The notes beneath the pieces were generated by a model that was not told the origin of the DNA, did no database searches, and saw only the letters and a list, made by a program, of their open reading frames with translations. Positions 1 through 12,103 of a DNA stretch of 64,000 bases are shown piece after piece. The position numbers and the translations under genes are program-made. Source of the stretch: Trametopsis cervina. Lineage: Eukaryota; Basidiomycota; Agaricomycetes; Polyporales; Irpicaceae. The stretch spans positions 188,267 through 252,266 of the forward strand of contig MU278377.1 in assembly GCA_022385755.1 (NCBI GenBank), read 5' to 3'. Numbering within the stretch: the stretch's first letter is position 1; every line of letters starts with the position of its first letter.

Positions 1-1760
1 GCAATTCTGCGTCCAGAGCTCCCTCTTTCGAGTTCACTAGCTTGCATCAAATTTGCCATCGCTAACGCAGAAAGAACCAAAGACGGCTGAATCAGGGTGC
101 GTCGATGAGGATCACGTAGGTTTTCGAAAAACGTGTCCCGATTTAAGAAGAAAAGCCAGTAACTGCTTTCGTTAATGCTGTGCGATTGGGGTCTTTAACT
201 AACGAGGAACGCCTCAGAAGAGATGCACAAATGCTTACAGGAAGTCAAGGTCATCAAATATAGCTTTCATACTACAGAGTAAGGGACATGAGCCGATGCA
301 GGTAGGATATTTAAGGCGGTTCGACTAACGATTCTGGGCGAGTAGGGGCATAGGTGTTTAGCAAGTTATCCCACCATGTCCTGCGGGAGTCTTCAAGAGA
401 AAGAGTAGGGAGAATTTGAGGCTGTTCATCTTCGTGCTGCATACTGATGCTGAAAGGGTGAAAAGGAGAGTGTCTGGGTGCTTGAGGAAGCACATCCTGC
501 TACCACTGCATTAAATACTGGTTGACGGTGAACCACGCGAGAGCAAAGAGACAGGGTACTTTACTTTAGGATATATTGCCTCTGAGGCAATCCCGCGCGG
601 CGGCATCGATGTCTCGAGGACGTGTGGTGGCGCCTGGGGCAGATGAACGATCGAAGCGTCTTCGGCCTTTGCGATTAGCATGTTTCGTCTCGCAACGCCC
701 ATGGCACCCTCTTTGGTTTGGAATGAAACGAGGTTTCCATCATGATCGCCGTCGACCTTGCGCCTCTTCTTGGCCATGATATTGCCACCGTCAGAGGAAT
801 CGGCCTCCGAGGGCCGCTTCTTGCATGACCTTTGTCGTGTACCAGGTCGCTTATCGGGGCCGCGGCGCTTGGGTACTGCATCGTATTCGCACTCATTACC
901 CCGCCTAGTGCAGTTATTGCAGACAGGGCGGGTGGAATCGCAACGTATCTTTCGCCCTCGACTGCGATGCCAACAAATTCGTGAGCGAGGGTCGAATATA
1001 CAGAACTCGAGGACGGTATATCTACGTACCATTGTCGACAAGCAATAACTACCGTAGATGCCTCTCGACGGGGTCGCGAGGGCCCTGCTGGGCCCGGGGA
1101 GCTGCTGCCCGCCATGTTGCTCTTTCCGGAAGGAGAGGCTCGCTGCGGCGGTTGCGGCTTCTGCTCGTAGGACGACATGATTATCGACCCTGGCGCTGAC
1201 GATGGCGGAGCGGCATATGAGGCGCGCAGCTGTTGTTGCTCATGAAATCTGCTTTGGGGCAGATTAAAGGAATATTCTTCCGCTGGACTTAAAGTGTTCG
1301 GGTTGTGCACCAGAGGAGGTGAGCCGATGTTTAGATCGAGCACTGGATGATGGATCCTCGTATAATCCACATGCGAATGCGGCAGCATCTGTTGCATGGT
1401 CGCCGAACCCGGAGGTTGTAAGGTCCCTAAGAGATGAGGAGCCGGAGGCTGTATGCTGAGATCGTGTTGCGTTGAATACCGGGCGTCAAAGGGAGCGGGT
1501 ACCAAAGGCGTTGAGGCGTCGGGGACATGAAGCTGGTGGTTAAGGTGATACCGGACTTTTTTGAGGGCAGAGTAACCAGGTTAGTCAGAAATTGGCGTGA
1601 TAATTGCGATGATAAGCGTACCGTCCGCGGGATACGGCACTTCGAAGACTGGAGAATGTATATCAGAGGTCGACCCTTCTTCGCTAGATTGCACGCCGTC
1701 CTCGATGGTTAGATTAGTGGGAAACGGGGTGTAGAGGTCGATGGCAGCAGCGGCGACCAT
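1..1760 (-). CDS. Zn2Cys6 fungal transcription factor, 3' end cut by window edge
   Basis: Model: complement(join(<1..177, 239..271, 330..496, 565..961, 1030..1555, 1622..1760)), with introns of 58-68 nt and matching phases. The start is the ATG at 1760. The product is a nuclear DNA-binding regulator. The splice at 961/1030 builds a complete binuclear zinc cluster with cysteines at 219, 222, 229, 236, 239 and 246 (spacing 2-6-6-2-6), followed by a basic stretch rich in Lys/Arg. The N-terminal 210 residues are Pro/Ser/Gln/His-rich, as expected of an activation or linker region. After the cluster come the segment TWWDNLL and a 'FL..SSYWLFFLN' block, both of which I associate with the middle domain of a basidiomycete-wide Zn2Cys6 family. 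The coding sequence runs off position 1, so the C-terminal part is missing. One exon is only 33 nt. Target genes cannot be told from the sequence. Confidence 0.85.
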
Positions 1761-4700
1761 GTCTGTGGTGGTGATGGAGACGATGGGAGGTAGAAACCGG
1801 CAGTTCAGGACATGCAGGGCTTGAAGAGGTGAGGTATAGATATGAAGCCACGCGAGAGAGGGCCTCGGGAAGCTAGAGCAAGTCTTGGTATCCCATGCTC
1901 ACGGCTAATGAACTGTCTAAGACGCTCACGATGGATCTGCAATATCGAACTTTCCTGACAAATATAACGTGTCAGTGAACCGCAATCACATCTCTCTTCG
2001 ACTGAGTTTTTCTAGTATCTCCTTTCGGCTGTCCGACGGGCTGTCGGCCACCAAGCAGATGATCCCTTGCCTACGGTGGGACCCATCAACCAGCCTGTCC
2101 CTCGTTCCTTATCCTCGTCTTTCCATTTTGTGCCAGTCGGTGATTACCCACGAATGGGTACGGTCAGCACATTCGCCCATTTCCGCACTTGCATGAAGTT
2201 TCAGGCCATGCATCAATGTACACTTGCTGCCCACGGTTGTCAGCTCGTGATCGCCTCGTCGCTTCAGTCGCTTCAGGACAAATCCGGAAGGTGCTAACGT
2301 TCATCCCAGACTGTTCCGTGGGCGCAGGAATAAGTGTTTTTCCATCCCGCTCCCCCGCATTTGGGCTCTGGCCACACTCGTCTGCGCTTGAGATTGCGCC
2401 CAAATGACATACCGTCAGAGCCCCGGAACTTTGCGTTGGATTCCCTTCTCCGCATGAGAACAATGGATGAGCACGAGAACCACGCCCACCGAAGTTTCTG
2501 CGGCTCTGAACCTAGCGGGACAGCCATTCCGCCTTCGGCCAAGCTCAAATGCGACTCGGTGTCGACAGGGTCTCTTTCGCCAGTAAACGATTTCTTTCGC
2601 CAGGTGGTCCAAGTGCCGCTGGGTGGCGTGGCGGTACCGGGGGTGCTCGGTTAGTCCACGTCTTTCTCCATGGAACTTCCGTGGGACATAGCGCGTCTCG
2701 GATATCGAATCTCTGGGACGAGCAGGTCATTCCTCTGCGATGTCGCAGGATGTCGTAGCATTGCATGACCGACTCAACTGTTTACCCGCCTATGACTTAC
2801 TCAAAGCAGGCGTGCGGGTGCTAAGTCCGTAGTCCTCTCAGGCACAGTCATCAGGCTATTCAGGTGGAGTTCCCGTTTCACCGGTCTGATTTTGAAGTAT
2901 TCGTCTCCTTATTGATTGTGGTCCAGATTTCAGGCATACGTCAAAGATGATTGTGTCCCATCCCATCCCCCGACGCGCATGGGGGAGCTGGTGCAGACTC
3001 ACACCCTCAGACAGGCACTGGAGTCCCGCGCGTCCCCGTGTGAAACATTACCCCAAAACGCAACTGCTATTGTTAACTGATCAGTCCGTAGAAAGGTGGC
3101 ATATCAACTTCTCTGTTCAGCGAGACAGAACCATCTGTCTACGGGACGCATCCTCGTGGGGCTCATTCTATCCACACTACCGCTGCACACCAATGAACTT
3201 TAGCCGTGCATGTATACTTTTCAAGGCCCATAACGTACTCGGGTGTCCAAAAGGTCATACCTCAGCTCAACTTTACCGACATGTGCTTAGGACCACCGAG
3301 GAGTTGCTGGAAGAATATATCACCAGCGACAGACAAGATCGCATGCTGCTACACATGGCGTCTGCAGAACGTCCCATGATACCTTGTCCTCAAGAACGGG
3401 TAGAGCTGCGCGCAGGTCATCGGGAAGCTGAACCTTCTCAAACGCCTCATCGTGCTGCAAACGGCCAGTCCGTCTCACCACAACTCGCTCCGCAGCAATT
3501 GTATCGCCACAAAGCTGGGCGGACCCACCGCAGCGTGACCATCTTCGTAGCGAGGTTACCGAAAAGCAGAAGGCGTACCGAGCATCATTCGCTTGTCGAC
3601 GGCGTACTGTGGTCGGCGTGGGGCACTCCCGGACCTCTTGTGGTGTGCGTGATTCGGCTTTCGCCTGTGTTTATCAACCTGATCGTGTGTCCTGTTTCGT
3701 CAGATCCACTGGACCATCGCACCACCCTACTGAATTGGTTCACCTCTGTGGCCTGTGATTATACATCCGTCGTCCCTGCTCAACTGTTTAACCCATCCAG
3801 ACCGGAGTTAGGCCAGAATATCGGTCCCGGCATGGCCCTGCGACAAGGTTCATCATAGATATCTCTTGACGCCTGGATGGTGGCAAAGAGCTTTCGTTAC
3901 TCTACCCTATTCGAACGTGATGGTCCCTGCGGACCCCTCAGAAGTCCGGTAAGGCATTCCTGAGACTCGTATCGTTTGAGACGCGCTCATCATCAGTAGC
4001 CTCATGCTTACCGCATTGCAGCTTGCCGCTGCAGAACACCGAAATCTTATCGTCTTCATTGAGCGTTATCTGGTGTGGGGATTTCCGACCGCTCCGGTCA
4101 ATGGCAGGACCACAAAAGAACGTTTTCTACCATGGCTCTACAGGTCACTGGGTACCTCGCTCGCCTAGTGTATTGCGGTATGGCTGTCTCGGCGTAGGTG
4201 CGATCCCCTCGATGACAAAACTCCATTGAAACGAGTTACTACTGACAGAGCAGTCGTTGTATTCCCCGTAAGCGCACATTGTCGCACACCTTTGAATTCA
4301 CTCATCATACAATCGTATAATTCTTCACAGGACGCAAAATCACGGTCAGTGACTCGGGGTTTTTAGAACCATGCATGAATAGCAACAGCGACCCTGAACA
4401 CCGGTTCATCACAGGTCCCCTGATCTTCGAGACATCTGTCTCCTCAAAGTAGAGCAATGAGGAGCAAGTATCGCGGGTGCGGTGGCAGAAAGCGCCGTTC
4501 CCAAGACATCTCGAACATCCCTGCATTGAATGGGGACGGTCATTATGACCTGACCCGGATCAATAAGCAGTCATTATGGCCTAGCACCACGACCTTCCCT
4601 GGGACATGTCGGAATGAGAGTGTGCGATATCCGTTCGCGCACTCGTGGCTCGGACCCGTCAAGGTTCGCGCATGATTCGTTAGTTTTGGCCCTACAATCA

Positions 4701-7034
4701 CCTCGATGCCTATAGTGTCCGCGGCGTGGACGAGCCCGCTTCCTCCAAGCCCGTCGTCGTCGACATTGCGACATTCAGCACCTTTTCCTTGCGATCTGAG
4801 TTCCACCATCGATGATCATGTGGTTCCTAGCCTCGGGCCTCAGGGTCCCAGGCCTGACATGCGGTCGTTGAATCGGGCAGGAAAACCGTGACGCCCGGTT
4901 CGCATGCCGCTGGGGCTGGCAAAGGGCTGCAACAGGCGTAACTACACTCTCGCATCTCTATCATTGCGCTATACTACTTATGGTTGATCGCATTATATCA
5001 GGGGTACCCTTTAATCTGTCAAGGTGGACTTTGATATGCTGTCTGGTTGTTTCTGCAGCTGTCGATTGTCAAAAGAGGTCAGAGTACTCTTGAGGCTATA
5101 GCTCTGTCCGGATGTTGCAGGAGCGGTGTTGTGCTGCAGGAAGAACCCCGAGGGTTGGTCAGCAAAGTTCCACATGCAGGTGCGGGAACGTATGTAAGAT
5201 ATGCTCTACTCACAAATTACTTGCTCATTTGTGTAGCGGTCGACGACGGCGACGTACTCCCAACGGCGGGCTTCATAAACCCTACGCATCTATCCTTGCA
5301 AGGATACGCCGTCGGCGTTGGATCCAGTGCATTTGCCTGAGGGCTCCTTATGAAAGCTTGATGACGGAAATGACCTACCAGAAGATGAGATTGGAACTGA
5401 TAACAGCCGTGCCGTTTCTTTGTAGGTTCAATTAATGTCGCCTCGCTGTAGTCTCGTTTTCCACGGATGGATCTGTCGGCTTGTTCGACATGCTCGATGG
5501 ACAGCATCCCAACTTCTAGCCGGGGCCCCATGTGGGTAGCGTCTAGCAAAGCACGATGGCGACCACCCTTTTCAGGGCTGGCACGGCGTAGTACCTGGGG
5601 TGCGCGAGGACCTGTGAAGTGCGTCCTGCCCCGCTCGAGATCATCCCTGGAGTATTCTCGGCCCAAAAGTTCACCTGAGATGCGTACTATGTCATTGAAT
5701 CGCATTTATAGCCACTCATTCCTCGGATCCATAGTGGATTATTTGCTTGTGCTCGAGGGAAGCCATGAATCCACAGGCGCAAGGTGTTTTGCTCCCAGAA
5801 GCAAGTTAGACTTCTAGACCCGCAGCACGGTGGATCAAATGCTCGCGTCATACCACCGTCTCACAATGCTAGAATCGGTACGATAGTCGTACGCTTGGCT
5901 GCCACTCTTTCCAAGCAACGCCGCAAAATGTTTTTCCAGCTGTTTATTCTCATGCTCTTAAGGTATTGTGGCCTTGCTTCTCCCGCTGCAGCAGCGAACA
6001 AAGCACCCACCCCTTCCCTCTGGTATGATGGTAAGCTCGCTATTCCGGAAAGAACCTCTCATACCGGTGGCGGATGAGTCTGACAGGAGCGCCACCTCGT
6101 TCAAAATCAAACCGATTGCCAGTAGTTTGAAAGCTAGAGTCATACTGCTGTCGTTTGTCTTGTCATGCCATACTTTAGAGATGTCTTTGTCTGATATTGT
6201 CCGTAAAGTACGGAAAACGCCTTACTTCATCCTCGTTACTCTTCCGCATCGGCAATTCACGGAGGCTCAGCCACGTTCGACTCCTAGTTCACGCGGTATA
6301 CGCACATGTTTTCTGGTGCAAGGACCGAACGGGCCTATCTATCCCAAACCATCCTACCAAAGCTTCAGCATTGACACTTCTGCGTGTCCACTCGACATCT
6401 CACCCAACGTTCCAAAGCTCGGACTCTATAAGAAGAGGGTGGTTATACATTGATCTGCACGTTCCTATAGATCGCGCGGCTCTCGCGAACAAGTTCTGAA
6501 GATGAATTGGACACTGAGCGCCGTCCAAATGGAGGCGATTGACCTCACTGTTACCTCGCTTACCTATCTCGTTGACCCCGTGCTACGGTAATTCTGACCT
6601 TATAGCTAAAGTTATTGCAGCGTCGAGCCTGCCGTCCTTGGTTCAACTGTTCATCCGTAGTATAGCGAGATCGGAGCTACAATGGTGTACCTACATCGAG
6701 CCACTGCGGTTTGATATGCTTAGCAACATTGACCGGAACGTCTCATACGTCTTACCGGTGGGAAAATGCGGGAGATTAGTTTGTCGCACCTCAGCCAGAC
6801 CCTCGGGGGCACCGGTACCGACGCATTTGAGCACAATGGTGCGTGGAAGGGCGGGCAACGATGTGTAGGGTGCTGTGGAAGGTGTCAAGAGGGTATAATT
6901 TCCGTCGTACAACGCCGAAATAACGCAAATTAATATAGATAGAAGCACATAAACTAGCACGGAGCGTTCATCCAAAAGTCCTCGTCGAATGCCCGCGCCG
7001 CCAACGTTTGTGGGCTGCGTTAGAGCCGTGGAGC
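1761..7034. other. 5.3-kb gene-free stretch
   Basis: I see no gene here. Open frames are short and overlap in several phases. None joins to a neighbour through GT...AG introns, and none shows a motif I recognise. The longest is 303 codons on the plus strand (2947-3858); its composition is uneven and has no recognisable domain. The upstream control region of the Zn2Cys6 gene should lie next to 1760. The stretch may contain decayed mobile-element sequence, but I found no reverse transcriptase, integrase or transposase motif and no clear terminal repeats. Confidence 0.5.
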
Positions 7035-8984
7035 TCACGACTTTGAACCATCGCCATCGGCACCAGCTGGGGAATCCTGCTCCTCCTCTTTCGCCGGCTT
7101 ATCATCGTCCTGATTATCTCTCGCCCTCTTCGCGTCCTCCTCTACAACAGCTTGCATATCGCCCACTTTTACATCTTTGTCCGCGCCCTCCGGGAGGCCA
7201 TCTGTATTGCTCAGCGAGCTTACGCTCGAGCTCGCACTCGAACTCAAGCTACCGGACGGCTGCGCAGCCTTTCCTCCTTCTGCCTGTTTTTCCTTCTTGC
7301 GCTTGTCTTTCCACTTTTTCAAATGCTCGTCGAAGCCTTGGATGCACGAGACACGCCCTAAAGCGCCAAGGTTCCTGGGCGAGGCGAGATAAGAGTGCAA
7401 CGTCGGTAGGAGATCGGCTCGGGGCCTGTATGTCCCCGAGTCGTTGTCAATGACGAGCTCATACAGCGCAGGGTCGTCTGGAGGATTTTCCTCGTCGAAA
7501 CCTGCTTGGGCGTGTGTGGCGTCGTTAGTCTCGTCAATCTCCGCATCGCCCTCAGATCCTTGAGCCTGCCCAGACGAATGTTGGTGGTGCCTCAGGGGGC
7601 GTACGAAGAATTCACCACTGTAGGCGATCTCGACCGTGACATCGGAGTGCATAGTGTGTTTGCTAAGGAATTCGATCGCCAGCTGCTCTCCAGTTTCCTA
7701 GAAGCAGATGCTCAGCGGACCACGGAGAACTGTCTCAGGTGCATCACGCACCGTAAATCTCCATTCGCCGTCGAGCATGATAACGTACGTGAAGATCCGC
7801 CCACGGGTCCCGTAAGAGGTCATTCTCAGAAATTGACGGGCCATCGCGATAGACGCATTGGGCTGGTCATTCTGGCCACGGTCCCTGGACGGGGCGCTGT
7901 TCATCTCCTTCGACACTTCAGCGCCCTGTTGAGCGTGTTTCTCCTCCACTTCTCCATTTCGTGGTGCAGCGTCTGTCTTACCCGTATCACTCTCTTCGCC
8001 CGCTTCCTCTCGCTCTTTTTCTTCTCCTTGCGGTTGCTCTATACCATCGTTGTCCCCAATGACACCCCATACAACATTCTTGTCCCACTTATAGACCTTC
8101 AGGTGCTGTTTGTGCAAGGTATGATGCAAGAGCATTCCTCGCAAGCCACGGCGTCTGAACATAGCCTTAACGAATGGGGCAAACCCAACGTAGCGATGTC
8201 GAAGGGTCTCGGGAACGGGTCCACTGAGTTGGATCCGATTGGCGACGAATGCAGTTGGCTTGACTTTAGAGCCAGGTGCTCGATCACCCGTGTCAGGTGA
8301 GTTCGTCGAACCGAGGAGCCATCCAATAAGGGGAGAGAAGTGTCGTATGTATTTCCCTAAAACAATGGGTTAGAATCAACTCATTCAGTCATGTATACAG
8401 CGAAACATACGCGGCCCAATGGTGTACATTCGCCTGTCTTTCTGATTGTCCGATTTCCCCAAGATTTCCACGCTGACCCAGAGACGAACGTGGTGGCCAA
8501 CATTGCCGCGAGTGACTGCTCGCGCCGTCCAGGTGAAGAGTCTGCTAGTCAAGCTCCCATTGCGTTTGTACACCTTGTATTCTCTCTTCCCCGAGTTCCA
8601 TCCCTCGCTGAACTTGCCCTCACCCTCATTCGGCATACGGAGAACTGTTTTCCCGAGGTCATCATCGTAGTTGCCAGGATCCTCGTCTCGCAGTTTGCAT
8701 GATAATAAGAAGCCAGACTCCGGAATCCCACCGACAATCCATTGCTCGTTGAATTCGGGATGCAGCGTGCGTCGGCACGTTCGCGTCCGGTATGTGAGGT
8801 ACTGCGGGTTAGAAGGGTCGCCGGTGGGGTCCTGTGAAAGCGTGGCTTGAATGTACGGATCGCACGAGAGGTCATTGAAGTCTGCAACTGGGACGTTGTC
8901 GACCTTCAAGAACGTGATTTTGCATGTGTAGAGTGTTTCCCCGGCCTGGTTTGTTTCTTGTGTAGCTGCTGTTGTAGGCCCCAT
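7035..8984 (-). CDS. C2-domain protein of a conserved fungal family
   Basis: Model: complement(join(7035..7697, 7752..8356, 8411..8984)), 613 residues, with two 54-nt introns. The N-terminal third (about residues 15-180) reads as a C2 beta-sandwich: 'CKITFLKVDNVPV', a 'SCDPYIQ' strand, the segment TLHPEFNEQW and 'LRDEDPGNYDDDLG', whose acidic residues suit Ca2+ or phospholipid binding. The middle holds a conserved stretch around 'YVIMLDGEWRFT' joined to 'ETGEQLAIEFLSKHTMHSD', and then 'AYSGEFFVRP'. The C-terminal tail is a low-complexity Lys/Glu/Ser region. The second intron is a multiple of three and contains an in-frame TAG, so it can look like exon. I removed it because GTGCGT...TTCTAG fits and the protein then reads through smoothly. 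The product is probably membrane-associated and cytosolic; the exact role is unknown. Confidence 0.82.
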
Positions 8985-9390
8985 TTCCGTATACTTTACA
9001 TATAAATACTTTCGTGAACCTTGAGTTTGCTAGACACGCAAGGAAGAGGGCGGAGGATGCTTGAACGTTACATAGTGCGCGAAGTATCGCTGTACTCTGT
9101 CGACTCCATGACGTACAAAGGCGCTAAATATAGCTCATCCTAAATAGGCAATTTAGCAAGTGGGCGTCCCCTGGAGATGGCATCTCGATCTCGATCAGGG
9201 ATAATCCGCTGTGGCCACGACATCATTCGCTTGGTCGATATACTGACTGCGATATTCGATGACCTGAGGCAGCTGTTGATACAAATTCCCTCCAGAACTA
9301 GAAATACAAGAGGTTTGAAATGCAGCTACTCGTTGTTGTTACTCTGGTATGTTCTGATATTCCTACAATCATTCACGCGCTCTTCTTCGT
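8985..9390. other. Intergenic, C2-gene promoter side
   Basis: This 406-bp stretch lies between the start of the C2 gene (leftward) and the stop of the oxygenase gene. It should hold the C2-gene promoter and the oxygenase 3' UTR. I see no further gene or clear motif. Confidence 0.4.
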
Positions 9391-10870
9391 TCAATACGCA
9401 GACCCGTGAGAAGGCAGGCCGTCTGGGAAATAATGCTTGAACAACTCAGGATAATGCCGTTGACCAACGTCAGGGTGGCTCCTGCATCAATCAATGGTTA
9501 ATTGAAACGCGAAAAGAGCGGTGAATCACGTTGGGAGACTTACTTCACGCGTCCAATGAGCGCGACGTGTCCAGACACTAGCTCTTTGTACTCTGCGTAG
9601 TTCACAGCTGTACATTGAAAAGTCTCATCAGACGTGCTGTTCGAGATTGCATGGCGAAGATGTTTACATACAGTCTGACCCGATGTTCCCCCGGCTGTCT
9701 TTCAATTGAAGAATGTCAGGAGGGACTGTGAGCAGAGAGAAAAGGGCAGGTAAACTGAGTATTGTGACCATGTGGACAAAAGAAGGACTTACGCTCCAAA
9801 ACTGACTTTCCTATGACCGTTCTTTGCGATATCATTTGGAAGAACGGGATTGAATAGCGCGGCGTGGACGATTGCGCGGGCGAGAGCACACGATGAGATG
9901 TCGCGATGCACACTCCCTGTGTAACCGTCTCCAGGGCTGCAATAAGCAAACTAAGTTAGCGGCGGACTTGAAAATACACAAGTCGGAATCTTACCTTTGC
10001 CGATGTTCACCACGTAGGTCTGAGGGATCGGAGGAGCATCGACCCATTCCCCTGAGAGATTCTGAACCTGCAAGCCTCGGTGAGGCGACGCCTGCAGGAG
10101 CTAGATAAGCAGATGGTAAGTGATACATCTTACATCTCTCACATAGGGTCCTGAGCAAAGTCGAACGACCTACCAGAGTCAATAGTCCTCCATCAAAGTG
10201 TGGACCAACGCCCTGATCAGAGGAGCTATCCGTCGGAACGGGATATTTTACTATCTTCGCACGGTCCTGGTTGCCACCTGGTTCTGTGAACCTTGAGAAT
10301 GCGTCTGGAGGCAGACGAAGGGCCTCCGCGATGATCGTCAGCAGCTCGTTGCTCAACTTCTGGGTCTGTTCAACGTAATTGATGAACTTATCCTTGAACC
10401 CTGGCAGCAACTCTTCTCTAGGCCACTAAGAATATATGAATGAGCTGATAGTGGCAAGACCCTATCTCGTTGGGATTTTACGGACATACCTGGGAAGGCC
10501 CCCATAGCTTCAAGAAATCGGGATCGCCAGAGTTCCACCTGGCTGCAAAGGGAGTTCCGAAATCGAATTGCTCGCGCTGGTCTACTTTGCCTTTGGTCAA
10601 CTCTGCGCCAAAGCGTGAGTACCCAAAGAAATGGGGAGAGTTGATCATCCGAATGCGCTCCTTTTCATCGTCGGGCAGGTCGAAGAAGCGCGGCGCATAT
10701 GCAATTACTTTGTCGATGATGTCTGAGTGTGCTACAGGGGAGTTGGACAAGTAGAAGAATCCGACGTTTGTGAGTGCGTTCAGAAGTTGTGCTACAAACT
10801 CCGGGCGTGTCTTCGGTGACGCCAGGAGATCGTAGTCCAGGATCGGGATGCTAGAAAAGTTGGTCGCCAT
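9391..10870 (-). CDS. 2-oxoglutarate/Fe(II)-dependent oxygenase, isopenicillin-N-synthase type
   Basis: Model: complement(join(9391..9481, 9544..9607, 9672..9725, 9793..9936, 9995..10100, 10174..10425, 10490..10870)), 363 residues, all phases consistent. It belongs to the non-haem iron dioxygenases that couple 2-oxoglutarate decarboxylation to oxidation of a small molecule. The N-terminal DIOX_N half starts 'SIPILDYDLLAS' and includes 'NVGFFYLSN' and 'HFFGYSRFG'. The iron triad is His203-x-Asp205 (PHFDGGLLTL) and His261 (ATSHRVL). The 2-oxoglutarate-binding Arg273 lies in RYSIPFF. The C-terminus 'HPDVGQRHYPELFKHYFPDG' is typical of the fungal members. Length matches the family and no residue is missing. 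The substrate is unknown, and no biosynthetic cluster surrounds it. Confidence 0.9.
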
Positions 10871-11301
10871 TATCGATGGTCACTCGATGTGTACAAGGTC
10901 AATAATGAATATGCTGAGGGTACACGGGTGACTCAGAACGTGAGGAGGACACAGAAGTATTCTCGACCATGGCGTGCTTAAGAGGTGGTGGTGCGTAAGA
11001 CGGAAGCAGTGTTCCGCTACTGCCGCAGCGCGAGTACAACTCGGAATGCACGTACGTACGTTGAGACCTGCGGCTTCGTTCTCCTGCACAATGCGCAAGC
11101 TGCTCTCGATGTCACCAGTGCGGGATCTGTGATATGTGGGTGTCTAATTGAAGCACTTGACCAACTGATAGTATTATTATATTACACGGAAACCACCCGC
11201 AACAACACAGCCCGCAGAATGCGGCGCGCAGGAAGATCTGAAGGGGCCTGCTTGACGCTATATGAGCGGTAACATGTCCTCGGCTTTGTCTGCTCCGCTC
11301 A
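10871..11301. other. Intergenic, oxygenase promoter side
   Basis: This 431-bp stretch lies between the ATG of the oxygenase (transcribed leftward) and the stop of the DUF6593 gene. It should contain the oxygenase promoter. No additional coding sequence or repeat was seen. Confidence 0.4.
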
Positions 11302-12103
11302 TCATGCCTTCTCCAACTTGAGGCGAATGTGCGAGTCGCGTCGCTTCCGCTCCAGGAGAAGATAACTCGCTAACACGTGCAATAGGTCAGGCGGACCAAA
11401 TGACACCAATTATGCGACCCACCTATCAGCCGCTCCAGTGCGTCTGTAACCTCCGGCTTCGGCTGAATCTCGAAGAAAGCATGTTTCGACATTCGGAAGA
11501 CAAAGAAGTGACGTTTGTGCGGGTGATATTCGGCCAGAGGCGTCTGGTTCTCGTCATCAGCCTTGATTAACTAGGTTTGGAGCCGTCGAGGATAGCAGAT
11601 ATCAGTTTTGTATTCCATCATACTTTGTTGGGCGATACGCCACGAAAAGCGCGAACGTACCTGCAAGCGTCCCTTCGTCGTTCTCCACCGGTATTTGACA
11701 TTAGCACTGCTTTCGAATGTCCCACCACTGTCAAACAAAAACAAGTTCAATCAACAATTAGAACTCCTTCACGCGACTATCGGGCAGGCTGGGTAAGAGC
11801 CATTGAAACTCACTTTCGGTCCTCATCAAACTGTAAGAATTCTGACGCTAGAATCCACTGACCCTTGTCTCCCCCAAACCGTACGCGCGGTTCTCTTGTT
11901 GGTATCCGTTCTATCTCTGCTACGGTCGTCACCACGAGGTTCTCCAGGTCCGCTTTGTTTATTTTCGTAAGATGGGGATGCCAGAAGCGCGTCACGATCT
12001 CATAATGCATTGAATCGTCGCCCACAGACATTGTTGTATTTCTCAAGCTGTTTGTGGTTAGCTCGAGCCTGTGCGGCGGAGGGGGTTTCGATGGGGGTGG
12101 CAT
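11302..12103 (-). CDS. DUF6593-type protein
   Basis: Model: complement(join(11302..11369, 11423..11570, 11661..11727, 11814..12103)), 190 residues. The fold looks like the small beta-rich DUF6593 proteins that basidiomycetes carry in many copies: 'MHYEIVTRFWHPHLTKI', 'VAEIERIPTREPRVRFGG', 'SANVKYRWRTTKGRLQL', 'PLAEYHPHKRHFFVFR' and a C-terminal 'YLLLERKRRDSHIRLK'. The short N-terminus is Pro-rich, and there is no signal peptide or membrane segment. Two introns (86 and 90 nt) are longer than the local norm. The family has no known biochemical activity, so this is a family assignment only. Confidence 0.75.

Noticed and set aside
2947..3858. Open frame of 303 codons on the plus strand
   Set aside because: Its length stands out, but the translation has no recognisable domain, no supporting neighbours or introns and an irregular composition. 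In G/C-balanced DNA a single frame of this size can occur by chance. Only transcript data would rescue it.
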